Origin: S015-6 sp964479535 | GTDB taxonomy: Bacteria > Desulfobacterota > DSWW01 | Length of the DNA: 64,000 nucleotides | Assembly (NCBI GenBank): GCA_964479535.1 | Contig: CAYZMM010000016.1 | Location: 1 to 64,000 of the forward strand | Direction of reading: 5' to 3' | Shown: positions 42,204-51,303 of the stretch, piece after piece | How positions within the stretch are numbered: the stretch's first letter is position 1 | Layout: every line of letters begins with the position of its first letter | Program-made: the position numbers and the translations under genes | The notes under the pieces: model-generated | The model's database searches: none | What the model saw: the letters and a program-made list of their open reading frames with translations, nothing else | Told to the model about the DNA's origin: nothing

Positions 42204-45200
42204 CTACATTCCACGGCGGTACTGGCCCCCCACCTCGTACAGCGCCTGCGTGATCTGGCCCAGGGAACAGGTGCGGACCGTTTGCATCAGCTCCGCGAAG
42301 ATGTTGCCCCCTTCCAGGGCCACGCGCTGAAGGCGGGCCAGCGCCTCGGGGGACTCTTTCTCGTGCCGCTTCATGAAGTCCTTCACCCGCCGCAGCTGGG
42401 AGGCCTTCTCCTCTTCCGTTGCCCGGGCCAGCTCGATGAAGGCGCCCGACTCGTCGAACTCGGCGTGCGGGTTCTGGAAGGTGTTGACCCCGATGATGGG
42501 CAGCCGGCCGTCGTGCTTCATCGTCTCGTAGTGGATCGACTCCTCCTGGATCTTGCTTCGCTGGTACCCGGTCTCCATGGCGCCGAGCACGCCCCCCCGC
42601 TCGGCGATCCGGTCGAACTCGGAGAGGACCGCCTCCTCCACCAGCCGGGTCAGCTCCTCCACGATGAAGCTCCCCTGGTAGGGGTTCTCGTTCTTGGTCA
42701 GGCCCCACTCCCGGTTGATGATGAGCTGGATGGCCAGTGCCCGTCGGACCGATTCCTCGGTCGGGGTGGTGATCGCCTCGTCAAAGGCGTTCGTGTGAAG
42801 GCTCTGGCAGTTGTCGTAGATGGCGCACAGGGCCTGCAGGGTGGTGCGGATGTCGTTGAGCTGGATCTCCTGGCTGTGGAGCGAACGGCCCGAGGTCTGG
42901 ATGTGGTACTTGAGCATCTGAGACCGGCTGGAGCCCTTGTACATCTCCCGCATCGCCACGGCCCAGATGCGGCGGGCCACCCGGCCGATCACCGTGTACT
43001 CCGGGTCCATCCCGTTCGAGAAGAAGTAGGAGAGATTCGGGGCAAAGGAGTCGATCGGCATGCCCCTGGACAGGTAGTACTCCACGTAGGTGAAGCCGTT
43101 GGCCAGGGTGAAGGCGAGCTGAGAGATCGGGTTCGCCCCGGCCTCGGCGATGTGGTAGCCGGAGATCGAGACGGAGTAGAAGTTGTGCACATTGTTCTGG
43201 ATGAAGTACTCCTGGATGTCGCCCATCATCCGGAGGGCGAAATCGATGGAGAAGATGCACGTGTTCTGGCCCTGGTCCTCCTTGAGAATGTCGGCCTGCA
43301 CCGTCCCGCGCACGCTCTCCAGGACCCGGGCCCGGATCGCCTTGAACTCCTCGTCGGTGGGCTCCCGCCCCTGCTCGGCCGTGACCCTGTCCACCTCCTG
43401 GTCGATGGCCGTGTTCAGGAACATGGCCAGCATCATCGGGGCCGGCCCGTTGATGGTCATCGACACCGAGGTGCTGGGCGCGCACAGGTCGAACCCGCCG
43501 TAGAGCACCTTCACGTCGTCGAGGGTGCAGACGCTCACCCCCGAAGTGCCCACCTTGCCGTAGATGTCCGGCCTGTCGTCCGGATCGTATCCGTACAGGG
43601 TCACCGAGTCGAAGGCCGTGCTGAGGCGTTTGGCGTCGGAGTGCTCGGACAGGAGCTTGAACCTTCGGTTGGTGCGTGCCGGGTCGCCCTCTCCCGCGAA
43701 CATCCGGGTCGGGTCCTCGCCGGTCCGCTTGAAGGGAAACACGCCGGCCGTGTAGGGGAAGCTTCCGGGCAGGTTCTCCTCCCGGAGCCAGCGGTAGATC
43801 TCGCCGGGGTCCTTGAACTTCGGCAGGACCACCTTCGGGATCTGCTGTCGGGCCAGCGACTCGGAGTACAAGGGGACCCGGATCTCCCGTTCCCGCACCC
43901 GGTAGACGAGTTCCTGCCCGCCGTAAGCTTCGCAGGTCCTGGGCCACTCGGAGACGAGCTGCCGGGTCTCCTCGTCCAGGGCCTCCTGCGCCCGCTTCGC
44001 CTCCTCCCTCAGGCGGGCGACGGCGTCGCCCGCTCCGGACGGAGCCTCCGCTTCTGCCAGGGCCTCGGCCGCCTGCTCCAGGTGCCAGGCCCTTCGCACC
44101 GCATCCGACTGCTCCGCAGTGCGGCGGTGGTAGGCCCGGACCGTTTCGGAGATCTCGGCCAGGTAGCGGCCTCGTTCCGGAGGGATGATGATCGTCTTCG
44201 AGCTCGAGGTCATCGACGCGGGCCGAGGCAGGCCGGACTCGAAGGTGCTGCCCGTCCTCTCGGCGATCTTGTCCATGATCCCGTGGTAGAGGGCCGTCAC
44301 GCCGTCGTCGTTGAACTTGGAGGCGATCGTGCCGAACACGGGCATGTCGTCAGGCGATACATTGAAGAGACTTCGGTTTCGCTGGACCTGCTTTCGCACA
44401 TCCCGAACCGCGTCGTCACCCCCGCGCTTCTCGTACTTGTTGATCGCGATCAGGTCCGCATAATCCAGCATGTCGATCTTCTCGAGCTGCGAGGCGGCGC
44501 CGAACTCGGGGGTCATCACGTAGAGGGACACATCCACCAGGTCGACCACCGCCGTGTCTCCCTGACCGATGCCGGCCGTCTCCACGATGACCAGGTCGTA
44601 TCCGGCCGCCTGCACCAGCTCGATCGCGTCGGCCAGCGACTCGCTCAGCTCCGTGCGGGCGCCCCGGGTGGCGAGGGAGCGCATGTAGACCCGGGGGTTG
44701 CCGATGGCGTTCATGCGAATGCGGTCGCCGAGGAGCGCGCCGCCGGTGCGGCGTCGGGACGGGTCCACGCTCAGCACGGCAACGGTCGCTTCCTTACGGT
44801 CGTGCAGGAAACGCAGGATCAGCTCGTCCGTGAGCGACGACTTGCCGGAACCGCCCGTGCCGGTGATGCCGAGCACCGGGGGGCGGCCCTGCTCGAGCCT
44901 GCGCCGGATCTCGGCCCGCAGGCCCTCCAGGTGGCCGTCCTCCTTCGCCTTGGCGGACTCCACGGCCGTGATGAGCCGCGCCACCCTTGCCTTGTCCCGG
45001 GGCTGAAGACCGCCCAGATCGAAATCGGACGCGTCGGTCGCCAGTGGGTAGTCGATGCTCTCCACAAGGTGATTGATCATGCCCTGGAGCCCGAGCCTTG
45101 CACCGTCGTCCGGGGAGTAGATCTTGGCGACACCGTACGCCTCGAGCCGGCGGATCTCGTCCGGCACGATCACTCCGCCGCCCCCGCCGAACACCTTGAC

Positions 45201-45488
45201 GCGGTCCGCTCCCCTCTCCTTGAGCAGGTCCACGATGTACTGGAAGAACTCGATGTGTCCGCCCTGGTAGCAGGAAACCGCCACGCCCTGGGTGTCCTCC
45301 TCCACGGCGGCATCCACGATCTCGGCCACGGACCGGTTGTGCCCCAGGTGGATCACCTCCGCCCCGGTGGCCTGCAGGATCCGTCGCATGATGTTGATCG
45401 CTGCGTCGTGCCCGTCGAAGAGCGACGTGGCGGTCACCACCCGGACCGGATTCTTCGGCTGATATACCTCTACTTCTCCTTCCTTCAT
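42204..45488 (-). CDS. icmF: Fused isobutyryl-CoA mutase (B12-binding, MeaI-type GTPase and mutase domains)
   Basis: 1094 residues, the length of IcmF. Residues ~16-150 are the B12-binding domain with the lower-ligand motif SLFDGHDAA and GGGGG. About 205-400 form the G-protein chaperone with P-loop GTGGSGKSS, DPSRRRTGGALLGDRIRM, ETAGIGQGD and NKYEKRG. From about 560 the TIM-barrel mutase begins (PYTAGVFPFKRTGEDPTRMF, GYDPDDRPDIYGKVGTSGVS, NFYSVSISGYHIAEAGANPI). It interconverts isobutyryl-CoA and n-butyryl-CoA (or related branched acyl-CoAs) with adenosylcobalamin; the GTPase part loads and protects the cofactor. Transcribed 12 bases after its TetR regulator. The B12 need fits the riboswitch operon in this window. 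Confidence 0.95.
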   Translation of the reverse strand: MKEGEVEVYQPKNPVRVVTATSLFDGHDAAINIMRRILQATGAEVIHLGHNRSVAEIVDAAVEEDTQGVAVSCYQGGHIEFFQYIVDLLKERGADRVKVFGGGGGVIVPDEIRRLEAYGVAKIYSPDDGARLGLQGMINHLVESIDYPLATDASDFDLGGLQPRDKARVARLITAVESAKAKEDGHLEGLRAEIRRRLEQGRPPVLGITGTGGSGKSSLTDELILRFLHDRKEATVAVLSVDPSRRRTGGALLGDRIRMNAIGNPRVYMRSLATRGARTELSESLADAIELVQAAGYDLVIVETAGIGQGDTAVVDLVDVSLYVMTPEFGAASQLEKIDMLDYADLIAINKYEKRGGDDAVRDVRKQVQRNRSLFNVSPDDMPVFGTIASKFNDDGVTALYHGIMDKIAERTGSTFESGLPRPASMTSSSKTIIIPPERGRYLAEISETVRAYHRRTAEQSDAVRRAWHLEQAAEALAEAEAPSGAGDAVARLREEAKRAQEALDEETRQLVSEWPRTCEAYGGQELVYRVREREIRVPLYSESLARQQIPKVVLPKFKDPGEIYRWLREENLPGSFPYTAGVFPFKRTGEDPTRMFAGEGDPARTNRRFKLLSEHSDAKRLSTAFDSVTLYGYDPDDRPDIYGKVGTSGVSVCTLDDVKVLYGGFDLCAPSTSVSMTINGPAPMMLAMFLNTAIDQEVDRVTAEQGREPTDEEFKAIRARVLESVRGTVQADILKEDQGQNTCIFSIDFALRMMGDIQEYFIQNNVHNFYSVSISGYHIAEAGANPISQLAFTLANGFTYVEYYLSRGMPIDSFAPNLSYFFSNGMDPEYTVIGRVARRIWAVAMREMYKGSSRSQMLKYHIQTSGRSLHSQEIQLNDIRTTLQALCAIYDNCQSLHTNAFDEAITTPTEESVRRALAIQLIINREWGLTKNENPYQGSFIVEELTRLVEEAVLSEFDRIAERGGVLGAMETGYQRSKIQEESIHYETMKHDGRLPIIGVNTFQNPHAEFDESGAFIELARATEEEKASQLRRVKDFMKRHEKESPEALARLQRVALEGGNIFAELMQTVRTCSLGQITQALYEVGGQYRRGM

Positions 45489-45500
45489 GGCGAACCCCTT

Positions 45501-46148
45501 TCAAAAACTCGAACCCGTCAATTCCCTCATGATCAAAGCGGTCTGATGAGAAATGTAGTCCTCGATGCGGAAGCGGCGACGAAAGAACCACCTCCTGAAG
45601 GTCCACATGTGTCCGAGGACCATGATGTTGTGCGCCATGAGCTCCAGGGACGCATCCTCCGGCCCTTCGATTCCCTCCTTTGCGCAGAGGCGCTGCAGGG
45701 CCCCCTTGAAGAGCTCCGTGAGCCTCACCTCGTTTTCCAGGACACGCTTCTGCCACTGGGGGGTCAGCGACTTGGTCTCCTGGTAGATGAGCAGGATGTG
45801 GTCGCTCATCCGGTCGCAGACCAGGAAGTACTCCCGAATCGCACCACGGAGGGCCTCCCACCCCCCGGTCGCCTGCTCCATGACCTCTGCGATGCCTCGT
45901 TCCACCTCGGCGTGGATGGCATCGCAGACCAGGTAGAGGATGTCCTCCTTGGAGGCCACGTATTCGTAGAGAGTGCCGATACTGAAGCCGGCGGCCCGGG
46001 CGATCTGGCGGGTGGTGGTCTTGTGAAAGCCGTTCTCGACGAACAGCCTGACCGCCGCATCCGCGATCTGGCGGCGACGGCGCTCGACCAGGCCCGGGTC
46101 CTTGACCAGGGTGTGCACGTCGCTCGTTCGGTGGGTGAGAGGGTCCAT
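45501..46148 (-). CDS. TetR-family regulator of icmF
   Basis: 215 residues from ATG 46148; an upstream in-frame ATG at 46175 would add a His-rich MHNHNKVRF. The helix-turn-helix is AVRLFVENGFHKTTTRQIAR, AAGFSIGTLYEYVASKEDIL. The C-terminal half is helical, ending YISHQTALIMRELTG, as in acyl-CoA-responsive TetR proteins of fatty-acid degradation. It heads the icmF operon, with a promoter and palindromic operator just upstream, so autorepression relieved by an acyl-CoA is likely. Confidence 0.9.
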   Translation of the reverse strand: MDPLTHRTSDVHTLVKDPGLVERRRRQIADAAVRLFVENGFHKTTTRQIARAAGFSIGTLYEYVASKEDILYLVCDAIHAEVERGIAEVMEQATGGWEALRGAIREYFLVCDRMSDHILLIYQETKSLTPQWQKRVLENEVRLTELFKGALQRLCAKEGIEGPEDASLELMAHNIMVLGHMWTFRRWFFRRRFRIEDYISHQTALIMRELTGSSF

Positions 46149-46202
46149 GAAACGCACCTTGTTGTGGTTGTGCATCTGAACGCAGAGACCGGGGCTACTG
46201 AC

Positions 46203-46250
46203 TGAGCGCTCGTTCAGACCACTGTATATGAAAAGGTACCCGAATGTCAA
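46203..46250 (-). promoter_or_regulatory. icmF operon promoter with TetR operator
   Basis: On the minus strand TTGACA (46245-46250), a 16-base spacer and TATACA (46223-46228) form a near-consensus promoter. Directly downstream, 46203-46216 reads TGAACGAGCGCTCA on the minus strand, an imperfect palindrome (TGA-A/G-CG-NN-CG-C/T-TCA) with one mismatch. Its place over the transcription start suits repression by the TetR protein encoded next. Confidence 0.7.
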
Positions 46251-46279
46251 GGAATTGCTCGGATTTGTGGCAACACGTT

Positions 46280-46393
46280 CACAGATCAGGGACAGCCACC
46301 GAACTCCCGGCACACAGATCAGGGACAGCCACCGAACTCCCGGCAGATCGGTGGCTGTCCCCGATCTGTATGGTAGTCCCCGATCTGTATGTT
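46280..46393. repeat. REP-like cluster, GGGACAGCCACCGA family
   Basis: Two tandem 33-base copies of a unit containing CAGATCAGGGACAGCCACCG (46280-46312, 46313-46345) are followed by an inverted copy (46347-46371) and a partial inverted copy to 46393, so the array folds into a strong hairpin. The same core occurs at 49709-49760 and 63011-63034. It lies between the icmF promoter and the end of the next minus-strand gene. Confidence 0.8.
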
Positions 46394-46405
46394 GGGCAAG
46401 GGCTC

Positions 46406-47674
46406 CTAGAAATCGATGCTGGCGGCCGGCTTGGCAAGCTCCGTCTTCTGCTTGTTCGCCTTCACCTCTGCCCGATGTTCTTCGAGCAGCCGCTGCTGCA
46501 GCCCCGGATCCTGAAGCGACATATGCAGGAACTGCCCTCGAAAGTCTTTGCGCGCGTTGATGTGCAGAACAGGGTCCGACTGCGACGATCTTCCGCCGTC
46601 CTTGTACGCAAGGGAGAACTCCTTGGCACTCTTGTTCGACTGCTCGTCCGGCTCTCCGAAACGGTCCTTCATCTGCGCCTCGACCTCGGCGATGTCGAAC
46701 CGGAGCGATGTCGGATAATCCTGCTTGTAACTGATGCGGACCAGACGCCGGTATTTCTCCTGCTCACTGCCGTTCACCCCGACCTTGTATTCGATGGTCT
46801 TCTTCGTGCCGTTCGGCTCGGTCTTGACGAACCCGTACCTCACCTCACTGTATCCTTTCGCCTTCAGAATCGCACCAACCTCTTGCTCTCCCATCCCGAG
46901 TCGGACCCCCTGCAGGTCCATCTCGCCGGCCTTGACGGTCTTGGCCTTCAGGCCGGTGTAGTAGCAATCGCCTCCGCTTGCACGGTAACCTTCCGGACAC
47001 ATGTACTTCTGCCAGGCCGCAGAAGCCAGAATCTCCGAAGGATCCTTGATCGACGACCGAGGCACACACTTGGGGCCTTCCACCATCACATATCCGCTCG
47101 TGCAGGTGGGCCGGCTCCAGTTGTACACGGCGTTCGGGATCTCGGGCAGCTTGCGGCAGCTCAGATTCTCCGGCGAGACCTCGGCGCCCGGCTCCCCATC
47201 GATCATCTTCACGTAGCCGCTGTTGCAGGAGAGCGCGTTGTTCTTCCACCTTCCCCCGGCCACCTCCGGGAGCGGCAGGCAGTTGTCTCCGGCAGAGTTC
47301 CTGTAATAGCCGGTGTCGCAGCGAAGCTCGCCATACATGTAAGACCCATGCAGGATCTCCTTCCCCTCCGCCCCCTCGCCGGCCAAAACGGCACGCCACT
47401 CGGTCCCGGGGGGCAGATCGTCTTTTTTCTTCTGCATGCATGGCGCGAAGTGCGCCTCCCTGGTTGCGGTTTCACGGTACAGCAAGCATGTCGTCACCGA
47501 ATTGACGCAATACCTGCGCTTGTCCGCCTGGTCGCCCCAGCCGCTGCAAAGCTTCTCTGCATCCTCTTCCCAGTTCGATGCCGAAGACGGGCTGAGCAGC
47601 AGGATCACCAGAAAGGAAACGACAAGTGCTGTCTGACCCTTCATTCCCATGCGATTCATCCTTGGTCCATTCAT
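46406..47674 (-). CDS. Secreted Cys-rich protein of unknown function
   Basis: 422 residues from ATG 47674, with GGAGGG upstream; a signal peptide ends near SPSSA. Residues ~25-240 hold repeated modules of about 40 residues with a G-Y-x-x-x-x-G-x-x-C pattern: LRCDTGYYRNSAGDNCLPLP, LSCNSGYVKMIDG, PTCTSGYVMVEGPKCVP, YMCPEGYRASGGDCY. This recalls EGF-like or TNFR-like disulfide modules. The C-terminal part (MDLQGVRLGMGEQEVGAILK, KGYSEVRYGF) is a predicted alpha/beta domain of the type LGMSxxEVxxxLKxxGY seen in many lipoproteins. Periplasmic or surface location is inferred. Function unknown. Confidence 0.75.
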   Translation of the reverse strand: MNGPRMNRMGMKGQTALVVSFLVILLLSPSSASNWEEDAEKLCSGWGDQADKRRYCVNSVTTCLLYRETATREAHFAPCMQKKKDDLPPGTEWRAVLAGEGAEGKEILHGSYMYGELRCDTGYYRNSAGDNCLPLPEVAGGRWKNNALSCNSGYVKMIDGEPGAEVSPENLSCRKLPEIPNAVYNWSRPTCTSGYVMVEGPKCVPRSSIKDPSEILASAAWQKYMCPEGYRASGGDCYYTGLKAKTVKAGEMDLQGVRLGMGEQEVGAILKAKGYSEVRYGFVKTEPNGTKKTIEYKVGVNGSEQEKYRRLVRISYKQDYPTSLRFDIAEVEAQMKDRFGEPDEQSNKSAKEFSLAYKDGGRSSQSDPVLHINARKDFRGQFLHMSLQDPGLQQRLLEEHRAEVKANKQKTELAKPAASIDF

Positions 47675-48097
47675 ATCTTCACCCTCCGCTTGTTCTTGCC
47701 GGATCCAGGCTTCTCTTCCTGGATCCGTACAAGGGATGATTGTTACCGCGTCCGGTCTCCGGTGAGGGCACACCTCAGATCTTCGGAGGACCAAATAGCG
47801 GACGGACACGAGGTTTCGTGCACTGTGCGAGCTGGAACCGGGCCCTCGAACCGATACCCTTGGATGTAGGCGGAGTGGAGTTTGGTTCTGAGTGGAAAGT
47901 AGGATCTTCAAGGAGAACGACGTGATTCACGGCATGGTGGGTGCGAAAGGCGGTGTAGGTGCCAGGGGCGACGGACCGCCCCTGCCACCCGTAAATTGCT
48001 TGTACAAACGACACCGGAAAACCACGCTATCGAAAGCCAGCCAGCTTCACGCCCCGGCAAAGGACAACTCCCGGGCGCGGAGCTCGCAGGGGTTCAA
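47675..48097. other. Intergenic stretch with a GC-rich hairpin
   Basis: Apart from the imperfect palindrome GGTGCCAGGGGCG/CGCCCCTGCCACC at about 47959-47990, possibly a terminator of the TRL-like gene, I see no supported feature. A minus-strand open frame at 47775-48014 has no recognisable family or start signal. Confidence 0.4.
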
Positions 48098-48415
48098 CTA
48101 ATCTCCGTAAACAACGGTCGTGTACTGCCCGTAGATTCCCAAGATGTTTTCGACTTCGTAATCAACATACTTGATTCGCTTGATCCCGCCATTGGCCGCC
48201 GCCGTCTTGATGCTTGCGTCGCCTGTGGCCACAAGGCCCAGAATGGAAGTCGACGTAGCTTTCCCGACCTTGGAATAACTGACGTCCCCGCTTCCGGCAC
48301 CGATGGCCCCCACGGCCCCGGTGTAGATCCCGCCCGCCGGGAGGTAGCTGGCACAACCGGTGCAGACGAGGGCAACCACGCCTGCCAGCAATGCGATTAT
48401 CGCGAGTCTTCTCAT
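48098..48415 (-). CDS. TRL-like family lipoprotein
   Basis: 105 residues from ATG 48415. Lipoprotein signal MRRLAIIALLAGVVALVCTG with lipobox CTGC; then the TRL family core: LPAGGIYTGAVGAIGAG, VGKATSTSILGLVATGDASI, KTAAANGGIKRIKYVDYEVE and a final NILGIYGQYTTVVYGD. TRL-domain proteins (tRNA-associated-locus type) are small envelope lipoproteins of unknown function; no tRNA is next to this one. The start with a short signal peptide is preferred over the longer open frame. Confidence 0.88.
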   Translation of the reverse strand: MRRLAIIALLAGVVALVCTGCASYLPAGGIYTGAVGAIGAGSGDVSYSKVGKATSTSILGLVATGDASIKTAAANGGIKRIKYVDYEVENILGIYGQYTTVVYGD

Positions 48416-48607
48416 GATCTTTGTCCCCTCCTTCGTCGTTTTGCGTTTCCTATCGATAGCGTGAACTCCTTCGGCACACCGGCAATGCACCGATCCCTGT
48501 TTCATATCTCATAACCGCAGGGCAGGTCAAGTCAAATAGTTGTCATTATTGAAATTATAGGCGAACTGGCAGCCACGAGAGGCGCTTTGGCGGGGCCGAG
48601 GCTCCGG

Positions 48608-49402
48608 CTACAGCGTCTCCCATGTGAAGACCTTCGGCGACAAGAGGGACTCGCAGGCCCTGGCCAGGCGGACGGCCTCGGTGTGGAACACGTCGAGCAT
48701 CACCATGGTGAGGCCCGCAGAGGCGAGCATGGGCAGGAAGGCCCGCTCCGCCCTGCATTTCCGGTCCCGGTCCGATGCTCCGAGGCCCGTGGTGAGGTTG
48801 GAGAGCCCCGCCACCGTCCGGACCGGTCGGCCCAGCACATCGGGCAGCCGGCGGATCACCTCCAGGAGGGTCGCGTTGCGCCGGTGCCCGTCCTCCCAGA
48901 TCAGGGGGGCCACGAAGGGATCGAGAATCAACCGTTCAGGGCTCAGTCCGGCGGCCTGAGCGGCGCCGTCGATCTCCACGGCGATCCCGAGCCTGTCTTC
49001 CAGGGAGGCAGGAGGCTGACCGCTTTCTTCGATCAGATACGCCACAACATCCGCATCGTGACGAACAGCAAGGGGAAGAATCCGCTCGAGCCGTTTCGGC
49101 TCCGGAGAGAAGCCGTTCACCAGGGCCGTCTTGCGGTTGGCCTCGAGACCCGCAGCCATGACATCCGCATCCGCCGTGTCGAGGAGCACGGGCAGGTCGC
49201 TCACCGACTGGACCGCCTCCACCAGAAAGGCCATCTTCGATTCCGCGTTCCGGCCGGGAGGGCCCACGTTGATGTCGATCATGCGGGCCCCGGCCTCCTC
49301 CAGACGCCGGGCCAGATCAAGAACGGGCCGGGGATCGGACTCCCGGAAAGCCGACTCGACGGCTTTGCGGCTCGCCTGCAGATTGTCCGCGATTACGATC
49401 AT
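48608..49402 (-). CDS. Pterin-binding methyltransferase, AcsE-like (methyl-THF:corrinoid protein)
   Basis: 264 residues, matching AcsE. Pterin-binding TIM barrel: DPRPVLDLARRLEEAGARMI, DINVGPPGR, LPVLLDTADADVMAAGLEAN, RLILDPFVAPLIWEDGHRRN, TVAGLSNLTTGLG. AcsE transfers the methyl group of methyltetrahydrofolate to the corrinoid Fe-S protein in the Wood-Ljungdahl pathway; related barrels serve other corrinoid methyl transfers. No CODH/ACS genes are in the window, so the partner is elsewhere. It follows a 69-residue gene by 15 bases. Confidence 0.85.
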   Translation of the reverse strand: MIVIADNLQASRKAVESAFRESDPRPVLDLARRLEEAGARMIDINVGPPGRNAESKMAFLVEAVQSVSDLPVLLDTADADVMAAGLEANRKTALVNGFSPEPKRLERILPLAVRHDADVVAYLIEESGQPPASLEDRLGIAVEIDGAAQAAGLSPERLILDPFVAPLIWEDGHRRNATLLEVIRRLPDVLGRPVRTVAGLSNLTTGLGASDRDRKCRAERAFLPMLASAGLTMVMLDVFHTEAVRLARACESLLSPKVFTWETL

Positions 49403-49417
49403 GCCCGTCGGGAAGGT

Positions 49418-49627
49418 TCAGTTCGAATGGGTCTTGTAGGCCACGAGACGTACGCAGAGCTTCGACTCCAGGTCCCGTATCTTCTGAAGCTGTTTCTCCG
49501 GGATCTGTGCGGCCACAGGCGGGGTGTAGTAGGCGAGGATTCGGGTGCCCGTTTCCTTTTCGAGCGCCTCGATGGCGGCGATGTCCTCTTTCCTCAGATA
49601 GTCGGCATAGGCATGATCGAAATCCAT
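49418..49627 (-). CDS. Small protein coupled to the AcsE-like gene
   Basis: 69 residues from ATG 49627 after GGAGGAGAG. MDFDHAYADYLRKEDIAAIE, ALEKETGTRILAYYTPPVAA, EKQLQKIRDLESKLCVRLVA is an alpha/beta pattern with one Cys and a strongly conserved-looking LAYYTPPVA turn. It precedes the methyltransferase in one operon. A regulatory or assembly role in one-carbon metabolism is possible. Family not recognised. Confidence 0.8.
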   Translation of the reverse strand: MDFDHAYADYLRKEDIAAIEALEKETGTRILAYYTPPVAAQIPEKQLQKIRDLESKLCVRLVAYKTHSN

Positions 49628-49708
49628 GATCTCTCCTCCTTCGAGCTCGATTCCTTGATGGAATGATTAGATGCCGCTGCGCGGTCAGATCGTTGCAGCA
49701 AACGGATA

Positions 49709-49760
49709 AAATTGGGGACAGCCACCGATTTCCAAGGAAATCGGTGGCTGTCCCCAATTT
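49709..49760. repeat. Perfect REP-like palindrome, GGGGACAGCCACCGA family
   Basis: Two 25-base arms (49709-49733 and 49736-49760) are exact inverse copies around AA. The arm core GGGGACAGCCACCGATTTCC matches the repeats at 46.3 and 63.0 kb. A trailing partial copy (CCGATTTGTAAGTG) follows. It lies between the end of the riboswitch operon and the AcsE operon start, where it could also act as a transcription end. Confidence 0.85.
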
Positions 49761-49810
49761 GTAAGTGCCCGATTTGTAAGTGACGGAATCCGTGCAATGG
49801 GCGGGTTGGA

Positions 49811-51262
49811 TCAGTAGGTTCGGAAGGCCCGGAGCTCGCCGATGGGCGTTCCGGTCACGACGAAGACATCCGGACCGTTGAAGCAGTCTTCCTCATCTGG
49901 CTGAACCGCGCACGGCACACCCGGACGGACGGCCACCGGGCCCGGCTCGGACTCGTTCTGTGTGGGCAGAGGGTCGGTGACCTGGATGACGCTGAGCGGG
50001 CTCTTCCGGCTCGGAAGAGGCGCCCCCTCCCCGTCCGTCGCCGTCTCCAGGGCGAGCACCGCCAGGGTCCCAGAGTTGAGACCGGTGGCATAGCATCGCG
50101 TGGCATTGTGGTCGACCACCGCCTGAGCCACCAGATTCGGGGTGTTCACGGGAGCCGTGGTCGCAAGAATCGGGTCGTCCGGCCCTGCGAGCACCTTGTC
50201 GTCCAGGCGCGGCACGTCTTCCGGGGACGGGCAGGTGTCCAGATACGCGTCGAGGCCGGTCAGATCCAGTTCGTACACGTGGTTGAATCCGGCGCTCCCG
50301 AGGTATCCCCGGTACACCACTCCGCCCCCCTGCACCACCTGCTCCGCCACGGCAATCTTCGCGAAGGAGGGCGCCCCCCGGCCCAGAGGGTAGGTGGCGA
50401 CGATACAATCCCGAACCGTGTCCACCACGTCAACGCTTCCCTCTGTCAGGGGCACCCCGTTGTCCTCCCGGATCGCGAGCACCCCGGTGTTGGTGACCAG
50501 CAGGACCCTCTCGTCGAGAGGCGTCACCTCGGTCGGGTTGAAGGAAGTGGTCACGATCAAATCCGGCGAGGGCAGCTCGAAGAACGCGGGCGGTTCCACG
50601 GTCTCGTCCAGTCCGACGATCTTCACCGTTCCGGGCGCACTGATCGGGTTGCTGCCGCTGCGGATGAAGTTCGAGTTGGAGATGTACACTTTTCCCTGCA
50701 TGAGGGCGACACCGGAGGTGAAGGTCGGCGTCACCGTGTTCACCAGGTTTCCCTCCGAATCCTCGGCCGGTTCAGGCAGCTGGAACCGGCTGCCCCTGTA
50801 AGTGAAGGAACCCAGCAACTCGAATGCATCCACCGGATCGAACAGCCACACCCCTTCCTCCGCTCCGCTCACGGTCACGAAGGCGAGGTCTCCGTCGATC
50901 TCGACCACGAGCCCGTCCGGTATGCCCTGCAGCTTCCCGCTCATGTCGAAGAAGTCGAAGGGGAGGGGGTGTTCGATCGCATCGAGGTCGAAGGAGAAGA
51001 CGCCCAGGGGGGACGACACGGTCTGCACGAGCGCCCTGTTCCGGAACGCCTCTCGGTCCGGTATGAGCAGCGTGGTGGCAAAGGGGCTGCCGATCGCCGT
51101 GTTGAAGCTCTCCACATCCACGATACTGCCTCCTTGGCTCCAGTCTTCGCACGCCGCGAGCCCCAGGCACAGGATCAGTACCGGCACGAGTCCGCCCGCA
51201 CACAACGAAGGAGCCGGCCGGGAAGACCGGATCAAGTGTCGTCGGAAAACGGAAGGTTTCAT
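49811..51262 (-). CDS. Surface lipoprotein, beta-propeller-like, end of cobalamin-riboswitch operon
   Basis: 483 residues from ATG 51262, preceded by AAGGAG. A type II signal with lipobox LAACEDW predicts an outer-membrane lipoprotein. The body has repeated VxVxxxxLAFVTVSGAEEGVWL and YATGLNSGTLAVLALETATD-type strands, suggesting LVIVD/YncE-like propeller blades, with scattered Cys (TVRDCIVATYP, LDTCPSPEDVP, CAVQPDEEDCF). It follows the BtuB-like receptor by 41 bases. In Bacteroides, BtuG propeller lipoproteins cap BtuB and capture B12. A comparable role is inferred from operon position and fold only. Confidence 0.78.
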   Translation of the reverse strand: MKPSVFRRHLIRSSRPAPSLCAGGLVPVLILCLGLAACEDWSQGGSIVDVESFNTAIGSPFATTLLIPDREAFRNRALVQTVSSPLGVFSFDLDAIEHPLPFDFFDMSGKLQGIPDGLVVEIDGDLAFVTVSGAEEGVWLFDPVDAFELLGSFTYRGSRFQLPEPAEDSEGNLVNTVTPTFTSGVALMQGKVYISNSNFIRSGSNPISAPGTVKIVGLDETVEPPAFFELPSPDLIVTTSFNPTEVTPLDERVLLVTNTGVLAIREDNGVPLTEGSVDVVDTVRDCIVATYPLGRGAPSFAKIAVAEQVVQGGGVVYRGYLGSAGFNHVYELDLTGLDAYLDTCPSPEDVPRLDDKVLAGPDDPILATTAPVNTPNLVAQAVVDHNATRCYATGLNSGTLAVLALETATDGEGAPLPSRKSPLSVIQVTDPLPTQNESEPGPVAVRPGVPCAVQPDEEDCFNGPDVFVVTGTPIGELRAFRTY

Positions 51263-51303
51263 GAATCCGCTCCTTTCGATGCGCGAGCGAGTGGGCCGCC
51301 TCC

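Noticed and set aside
42105..46205. 1366-codon plus-strand open frame
   Set aside because: It is the antisense shadow of icmF and its regulator, created by high GC; its translation is low-complexity His/Gly/Arg/Leu.
46280..46393. Tandem repeats as a possible CRISPR array
   Set aside because: The copies are directly adjacent, partly inverted, without spacers, and recur as palindromes elsewhere; they are REP-like.
47775..48014. 79-codon minus-strand frame
   Set aside because: No SD, no recognisable domain, and it overlaps a GC-rich palindrome.
48098..48415. Expected tRNA next to the TRL-like gene
   Set aside because: No cloverleaf with a T-arm GTTCGAATC-type motif was found in the flanks.
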